From: Cytophagales bacterium
GTDB taxonomy: Bacteria; Bacteroidota; Bacteroidia; Cytophagales; Spirosomataceae
Direction of reading: 5' to 3'
Assembly: GCA_013298215.1 (NCBI GenBank)
Contig: JAAFKE010000002.1
Coordinates: 62,001 to 126,000 of the forward strand
DNA length: 64,000 nucleotides
The notes under the pieces were generated by a model. That model worked only from the letters and a program-made list of their open reading frames with translations. It did no database searches and had not been told where the DNA came from. Within the stretch, counting starts at the first letter, position 1, and each line of letters opens with the position of its first letter. Positions 59,908 to 64,000 of this stretch are shown here, piece by piece. Made by a program: the position numbers and the translations under genes.

Positions 59908-60359
59908 TGTTTTTGCAATAAATATTCGTCTTCAAAAACTTCCTGCCAGCTGAGTGGCGCGGGTTCAAACGGGTCTTTTCGGGATAGATTCATTTCGGCT
60001 TTTGCTTCCCTCAGCGCGTACTTAAAACATTTCTCCCAGCTTTTATTTATAAATTCTTGGTTGAAAGAAGGCTTTTCATCCTGCCATCTTTCAATCTCCA
60101 AACGCGCATTGGCAATGGTTCTTACCCAACTTGTTGATGCCTTCTCTGATTGGTATTTCCATTTCAGGACATGCAACATGAGCCGTATCAGTTGGCTTTC
60201 GATACTTCTTTTTTGGGCAACTGACATACTTTCTTCTAATGTTTCTAAGCCTTCGCGGGCCTCGTCGTATTCTTGTTCGTCGAGCAACCACTTAATTTTA
60301 GTAACCGTGTCTAAGTGCGATGTCGTGGCAAGTTCTTCCCAGTTTGTGGCCGTTGTCAT
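59904..60359 (-). CDS. DUF29 protein embedded between nuoD and nuoE
   Basis: About 151 residues from the ATG at 60359. The DUF29 pattern is clear: W.EL..........I.WLLDEQEYDEAREGLETLEESMSVAQKRSIESQLIRLMLHVLKWKYQSEKASTSWVRTIANARLEIERWQDEKPSFNQEF, with HVLKW and SW conserved. It overlaps nuoE by 4 bases (ATGA) and lies 14 bases after nuoD. DUF29 is a family of unknown function, not part of complex I. Three further DUF29-like genes lie about 5 kb downstream on the same strand. Confidence 0.8.
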   Translation of the reverse strand: MTTATNWEELATTSHLDTVTKIKWLLDEQEYDEAREGLETLEESMSVAQKRSIESQLIRLMLHVLKWKYQSEKASTSWVRTIANARLEIERWQDEKPSFNQEFINKSWEKCFKYALREAKAEMNLSRKDPFEPAPLSWQEVFEDEYLLQKQ

Positions 60360-60373
60360 GTTCACTTTTGTTT

Positions 60374-61603
60374 TTAAGCGTCCAATTCTCCAGCAATTAC
60401 GTTCAAACTACTCATAATTACGATCGCATCAGAAAGCGTAATGCCCTTACACATCTCGGCGAAGGCTTGGTAATAAATAAAGCTTGGCCGTCTAAAATGC
60501 AAGCGGTAGGGTGCGCGGCCGCCGTCGCTGATGAGGTAAAAGCCAAGCTCGCCGTTGCCTCCCTCCACGGCGTGATAAACCTCGGCAACGGGCGCGTCTA
60601 TCTCGCCCATCACAATCTTGAAATGATAGATCAGCGCCTCCATATTGTTGTAAACATCTTTTTTGGGAGGCAAATAATATTCTGGCGCATCGGCAAAATA
60701 CGGTCCTTCGGGCAGGTTGTCCATGGCCTGTTGAATGATGCGGAGGCTTTGCCAGATTTCTTCGTTTCGCACCATAAAGCGGTCATAGGTATCGCCGTTT
60801 TCGCCCACGGGAATATCGAACTGAAAATCTTCGTAGCTGCTGTACGGGTTCATCACGCGCACGTCGTAGTCGATGCCCGCCGCTCGGAGGTTTGGCCCCG
60901 TGAAACCGTAGTCCATCGCCATCTTTTTCGAGAGCGGCCCTACATCCACGGTTCTGTCCATAAAAATACGGTTGCGGTTGAAGAGTGTCTCAAACTCTTT
61001 CATAACGGCGGGGAAGGTCTTCAAAAACTTTCGGATTTTTTGCTGCGCCACTGGCGACAGATCCCGCTCCATGCCGCCAAACCGCCCCATGTTGGTGGTG
61101 AGCCGCGCCCCGCACACTTCTTCGTATATTTCGTAGATGTTTTCGCGCTCTTCGAAGAGGTACAAAAACCCCGTGAACGCGCCAGTATCTACCCCTAAAA
61201 TTCCATTGCAAATCAAGTGGTCGGATATGCGCGCGAGTTCCATCATAATGACGCGAATGTACTGGGCGCGTTTGGGCACTTCGATACCGAGCATTTTTTC
61301 GACCGTCATGTTCCAGCCCAAATTATTGATCGGCGACGAGCAGTAATTCATCCGGTCGGTGAGCGTGGTGATCTGGTAAAACGGGCGGCGTTCGGCTATT
61401 TTCTCGAACGCCCGGTGAATATAACCGATCGTTTGTTCGCCAGAGACTATTTTCTCGCCGTCCATCTGCAAAATATTCTGAAAAATACCGTGCGTGGCGG
61501 GGTGAGTTGGCCCCAGGTTTAGGGTGGTTAGTTCGTTTATGTACTTAACGGGCTCGTCTTTGAGCAAGTCTTTGTCGTTGGGAGCAATGAGTGTATCTGC
61601 CAT
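60374..61603 (-). CDS. nuoD: NADH-quinone oxidoreductase subunit D
   Basis: The 49-kDa-type subunit at the quinone-binding site of complex I. The 409-residue protein contains the conserved LGPTHPATHGIFQ (about 31-43), GYIHRAFEKIAE, RISDHLICNGILGVDTGAFTGFLYLFEERE, PGPLSKKMA-like VGPLSKKMAMDYG and ends NVIAGELDA. It lies upstream of the inserted DUF29 gene and downstream of nuoC, with 23 bases between. The separate nuoC and nuoD are normal for this phylum. Confidence 0.97.
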   Translation of the reverse strand: MADTLIAPNDKDLLKDEPVKYINELTTLNLGPTHPATHGIFQNILQMDGEKIVSGEQTIGYIHRAFEKIAERRPFYQITTLTDRMNYCSSPINNLGWNMTVEKMLGIEVPKRAQYIRVIMMELARISDHLICNGILGVDTGAFTGFLYLFEERENIYEIYEEVCGARLTTNMGRFGGMERDLSPVAQQKIRKFLKTFPAVMKEFETLFNRNRIFMDRTVDVGPLSKKMAMDYGFTGPNLRAAGIDYDVRVMNPYSSYEDFQFDIPVGENGDTYDRFMVRNEEIWQSLRIIQQAMDNLPEGPYFADAPEYYLPPKKDVYNNMEALIYHFKIVMGEIDAPVAEVYHAVEGGNGELGFYLISDGGRAPYRLHFRRPSFIYYQAFAEMCKGITLSDAIVIMSSLNVIAGELDA

Positions 61604-61626
61604 GGTGTTGGGAGTTTACGGTTGTA

Positions 61627-62127
61627 TTATCGGCCAAAAAGGGCATCTACCTTGTCTTGTCTGGTGCCGTCTTCGAGCGGATACTGTTTTCTCATGGGGT
61701 GGTAGTCCATGTCCTCCATGTTCAATATCCTAATTAACTTGGGATGGCCGTCGAAGATTATCCCAAAAAAATCGAACGTTTCGCGCTCCATCCAGTTGGC
61801 GCAGGCGTGCACAGGGATGGCCGTTGGAATGTGCAGATCGGCCTCGGCCAAAAACACCTTTATTCTAACCCTAAAATTGTGCACCCAACTGTGGGCGTGG
61901 TAAACAACGCAAAACTCTTGCCCAGGGCTATCGGGATAATGAACCCCCGTGATGTCGGTCAAGAAAGTAATCTGAAAACTGGCGTGCGCTTTCAGGTAGC
62001 CCAGCATTGGCACAATCTGCTCGCGGGTGGTGCTGAGGGTCAGCAGGTCGAAAGGATCTTCAAAATCAAAGACATCCGCCCCGTATTTTTTTACTAAATC
62101 CTCGGCTACTTCTTGGTTGGTCAGCAT
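61627..62127 (-). CDS. nuoC: NADH-quinone oxidoreductase subunit C
   Basis: The 30-kDa-type subunit. The start is the ATG at 62127, giving 166 residues (LTNQEVAEDLVKKYGADVFDFEDPFDLL); the longer frame to 62208 only reads through the intergenic repeat. ITFLTDITGVHYPD, YHAHSWVHNFRVRIKVFL, and the signature WMERETFDFFGIIFDGHPKLIRILNMEDMDYHPMRKQYPL are all present. It lies between nuoB and nuoD. Confidence 0.96.
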   Translation of the reverse strand: MLTNQEVAEDLVKKYGADVFDFEDPFDLLTLSTTREQIVPMLGYLKAHASFQITFLTDITGVHYPDSPGQEFCVVYHAHSWVHNFRVRIKVFLAEADLHIPTAIPVHACANWMERETFDFFGIIFDGHPKLIRILNMEDMDYHPMRKQYPLEDGTRQDKVDALFGR

Positions 62128-62133
62128 AGTTTT

Positions 62134-62214
62134 GAATGAGTGAATGAATGAATTTTTGAATGTTTGAACTGGGATTACCAATACGGAGTGAATCGGAAAA
62201 GTACCCACTCATTC
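62134..62214. repeat. Short inverted repeat and GAAT-rich stretch between nuoB and nuoC
   Basis: GAATGAGTG (62134-62142) and CACTCATTC (62206-62214) are perfect 9-base arms about 63 bases apart; the left arm continues into short GAAT repeats. It lies between nuoB and nuoC and could form an RNA structure that tunes their ratio. No T-tract. Confidence 0.4.
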
Positions 62215-62224
62215 GGTCATTCTT

Positions 62225-62770
62225 TCATTGAATGTTGTAGGATGCCAATAGTTTTTCGTACTCGGCCGAATTTCGGCGGCGCAGGGTTTCGTTCTGCGCC
62301 ATTTCCCTAATTTGGATCAACCCGTCGATAACCTGCTCGGGCCTTGGCGGGCAGCCTGGAATGTACACATCCACTGGAATGATGCGGTCGATGCCCTGCA
62401 AAACGCTGTACGTATCAAAAATGCCGCCGCTCGAAGCGCACGCACCCATGGCGATCACCCAGCGGGGTTCGGCCATTTGCAGGTAAACTTGTTTTACGAC
62501 GGGTGCCATTTTTTTGGCAATTGTGCCCATCACCATCAATAAATCGGCTTGGCGTGGCGAAAAGCTCGGACGCTCCGAGCCAAAGCGGGCAAAGTCGTAG
62601 TGCGACCCCATGGTGGCCATGAACTCAATGCCGCAGCACGAGGTGGCAAACGGCAGCGGCCACAACGAGTGGCTGCGCGCCAAGCCCACTACTTTTTCTA
62701 ACGAGGTTGCAAAGAAACCCGAGCCTTCGTAGCCCTCGGGGGCTTCAACCATTTTTACGTTACTTGACAT
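62225..62770 (-). CDS. nuoB: NADH-quinone oxidoreductase subunit B
   Basis: Binds the terminal N2 4Fe-4S cluster next to the quinone site. The 181-residue protein contains PLPFATSCCGIEFMA (two adjacent Cys ligands), RWVIAMGACASSGGIF and VYIPGCPPRPEQVIDGL (the remaining ligands). The family's order and length are normal. It lies 76 bases after nuoA and is followed by nuoC. Confidence 0.97.
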   Translation of the reverse strand: MSSNVKMVEAPEGYEGSGFFATSLEKVVGLARSHSLWPLPFATSCCGIEFMATMGSHYDFARFGSERPSFSPRQADLLMVMGTIAKKMAPVVKQVYLQMAEPRWVIAMGACASSGGIFDTYSVLQGIDRIIPVDVYIPGCPPRPEQVIDGLIQIREMAQNETLRRRNSAEYEKLLASYNIQ

Positions 62771-62846
62771 ATTTTTGTCTTTTATTGATAAACAGTTTCG
62801 ATTTGAGCGCCCGTGGGCAACTTTGGTAGTACCAACGGCACAACTA

Positions 62847-63218
62847 TTACTCCCATTTGAGTACGCCCTTGCGGATGACGTAGTAGAAGCCAGCCAGCAG
62901 CAGCCCCATAAAAAGAAGCATTTCTACGAACCCAGCCCAACCCAGCGACTTGAAATTGACTGCCCAAGGATACATAAAAATCACCTCTACGTCGAACAGT
63001 ACGAACAAAATGGCAATCAAAAAATATTTGACCGATATAGGGGTGCGGGCATCTCCTTCGGCAGGAATACCGCACTCAAACGCCTCATCTTTGAGCTTGC
63101 TGTTGCGTTTTGGGCCAATGCTGTGCGTAACCAGCATGGTAGTAATGATAAAACCGAGAGCCAAACCGAGCTGAATAAATATCGGCAGGAAGTCTGATGG
63201 CAGGTGCATTTTTTCCAT
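62847..63218 (-). CDS. nuoA: NADH-quinone oxidoreductase subunit A
   Basis: Small membrane subunit of complex I with three helices (DFLPIFIQLGLALGFIITTMLV; VKYFLIAILFVLFDVEVIFMYPWAV; GFVEMLLFMGLLLAGFYYV) and the conserved FECGIP motif plus FDVE in helix 2. It has 123 residues from the ATG at 63218; an ATG three codons in is an alternative. It is the first gene of the minus-strand nuo unit, with a promoter 26-56 bases upstream. Confidence 0.96.
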   Translation of the reverse strand: MEKMHLPSDFLPIFIQLGLALGFIITTMLVTHSIGPKRNSKLKDEAFECGIPAEGDARTPISVKYFLIAILFVLFDVEVIFMYPWAVNFKSLGWAGFVEMLLFMGLLLAGFYYVIRKGVLKWE

Positions 63219-63243
63219 TTGTAGTTTGTTTTTTCTAAACTCT

Positions 63244-63274
63244 CAAAGTTACTATCCACTGAGTGAGTAACCAA
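63244..63274 (-). promoter_or_regulatory. Promoter of the nuoA operon
   Basis: On the minus strand TTG (63274-63272), 20 bases, then TAACTTTG (63251-63244). Both boxes fit TTG-N19-21-TAnnTTTG. Predicted start about 19 bases before the nuoA ATG. It probably drives nuoA-B-C-D, the embedded genes, nuoE and nuoF. Confidence 0.65.
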
Positions 63275-63294
63275 ATGTAGGTTTTTATGTTTTG

Positions 63295-64000
63295 CTATTT
63301 TTCGATAAAAATACGCTTGCTCGCGTTGAAACCAGCCGCCCGCAACTTCACTATGTAGTAGCCACCCGCCAACGTAGAAAGATCGATGGTGGCGCGTTGC
63401 CTTAAAATAGAATAACTATTTGAGACCACCTCTTGGCCTAAAATAGTGTAAACAGACAAAAGCACATTGGTAAGCTCTTCTTTGGTCTCGACCGAAAACC
63501 TGCCGCTACCATTGGGGTTCGGATACAGCAACAGCCCCTCGTCGGAGGCAGGTGGGGTGTAGCGTAAAAATGGCGAAAGGTCTGACACACATGTGCTTAT
63601 GACACCTCCGCCCAGGTCGAAACCAATGCGCGACCGAACATTGTAATCGCCCAATTGATTGACCCGAATTTCACTGGTGTTAACCATCAGTTCGTTCGTG
63701 CCGCGTTTCCAGTCGAACTTCACACTCTGAATATCGGCACTCACTTTGTCGGTTATGTTGGCTTGGAGCGCATACTGTCCCACCTGCGTAACTGTGGGTG
63801 TACTGAGGCGGGGCCTAACGCCGAGTGTGAGTCGGGCAGAATTGCCCGAAGTGCACCCAAAAATGTTGGTAGCCCGCACAAAGTAGCTGCCCGCTTGCGT
63901 GGTGCGGATACTATTGGTGGTGGCGTTGGTGTTCCAAGTCAAGGTATTGTTTGCCGATGCGGTGGCCGTCACCACAACCGACGAATCGGCGCAGACTTGT
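63295..64000 (-). CDS. C-terminal part of a T9SS-secreted protein (runs off the window)
   Basis: The visible 235 residues continue beyond the right edge: codons reading QVCADSSVV precede the first internal GTG. They hold an Ig/PKD-like repeat (TLTWNTNATTNSIRTTQAGSYFVRATNIFGCTSGNSARLTL) and a C-terminal type A sorting domain: LLLYPNPNGSGRFSVET, then LSVYTILGQEVVSNSYSI, then LAGGYYIVKLRAAGFNASKRIFIEK. Such domains are recognised by the type IX secretion system, cleaved and usually left on the cell surface. It belongs with PorX in this window. Confidence 0.9.
   Translation of the reverse strand, partial: QVCADSSVVVTATASANNTLTWNTNATTNSIRTTQAGSYFVRATNIFGCTSGNSARLTLGVRPRLSTPTVTQVGQYALQANITDKVSADIQSVKFDWKRGTNELMVNTSEIRVNQLGDYNVRSRIGFDLGGGVISTCVSDLSPFLRYTPPASDEGLLLYPNPNGSGRFSVETKEELTNVLLSVYTILGQEVVSNSYSILRQRATIDLSTLAGGYYIVKLRAAGFNASKRIFIEK

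Overview
The window reads as chromosomal DNA of a member of the Bacteroidota, most likely the Cytophagales/Cytophagia. The support is three SusC/FecA-type TonB-dependent receptors, a type IX secretion (T9SS) C-terminal sorting domain, the T9SS regulator PorX, the bacillithiol enzyme BshC, a DUF4129/SpoIIM-like membrane cluster, and repeated Bacteroidota-type promoter boxes (TAnnTTTG, several with a TTG about 20 bases upstream). Most genes are dense and GC-rich. Two or three AT-richer stretches look acquired.

Layout. 1-5.7 kb: start of hemL, a decayed IS630-type transposase, serC, a PPK2 kinase, a GNAT acetyltransferase, an isolated nuoI, and a mannose-1-phosphate guanylyltransferase. 5.9-13 kb: a large TonB receptor with an odd Ala/Gln/Val-rich insert, a strong terminator, recJ and a second receptor. 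13-20.8 kb: fabG, a VWA membrane protein, a DUF2279 protein, bshC, a membrane-tethered LytTR regulator and a TonB-C-domain protein. 20.8-28 kb: a two-gene insert (fatty acid hydroxylase and Crp-type regulator) bracketed by a duplicated 3' end of the neighbouring alpha-2-macroglobulin gene. 28-38 kb: a DUF2520 protein, hemE, a polytopic membrane protein, a Gfo/Idh/MocA dehydrogenase with an acyltransferase, a very large DUF4175 coiled-coil protein and hemB. 38-52 kb: a DPP-IV-like peptidase, a third receptor, an AraC regulator, DUF4129/membrane/SpoIIM proteins, porX, kdsB, yraN, hpt, an acyltransferase, an ABC ATPase and an enoyl-CoA hydratase.

52.4-56.6 kb is an accessory island. It starts at a tRNA-Arg(ACG) gene with a good promoter. 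A toxin-antitoxin pair follows, flanked by a ~125-bp direct repeat that begins inside the tRNA 3' end. Next, on the minus strand, come a truncated and three full tandem DUF29-like genes on a 439-bp period, two small unknown genes and a Cys-rich lipoprotein. 56.6-63.2 kb is a complex I operon (nuoA-B-C-D-E-F, minus strand) with four non-respiratory genes spliced into it: a DUF29 protein, two paralogous Uma2-like proteins and a PD-(D/E)XK-like protein. The last 0.7 kb is the C-terminal part of a T9SS-secreted protein.

Connections. hemL, hemE and hemB share the haem pathway but are dispersed, and hemL and hemE share the same promoter core. PorX and the T9SS cargo belong to one secretion system. 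nuoI is separated by about 52 kb from the other nuo genes, and no nuoG, nuoH or nuoJ-N is seen here. The most unusual parts are the DUF29 array next to the tRNA-anchored toxin-antitoxin unit, the genes embedded in the nuo operon, and the insert flanked by a copied gene end.
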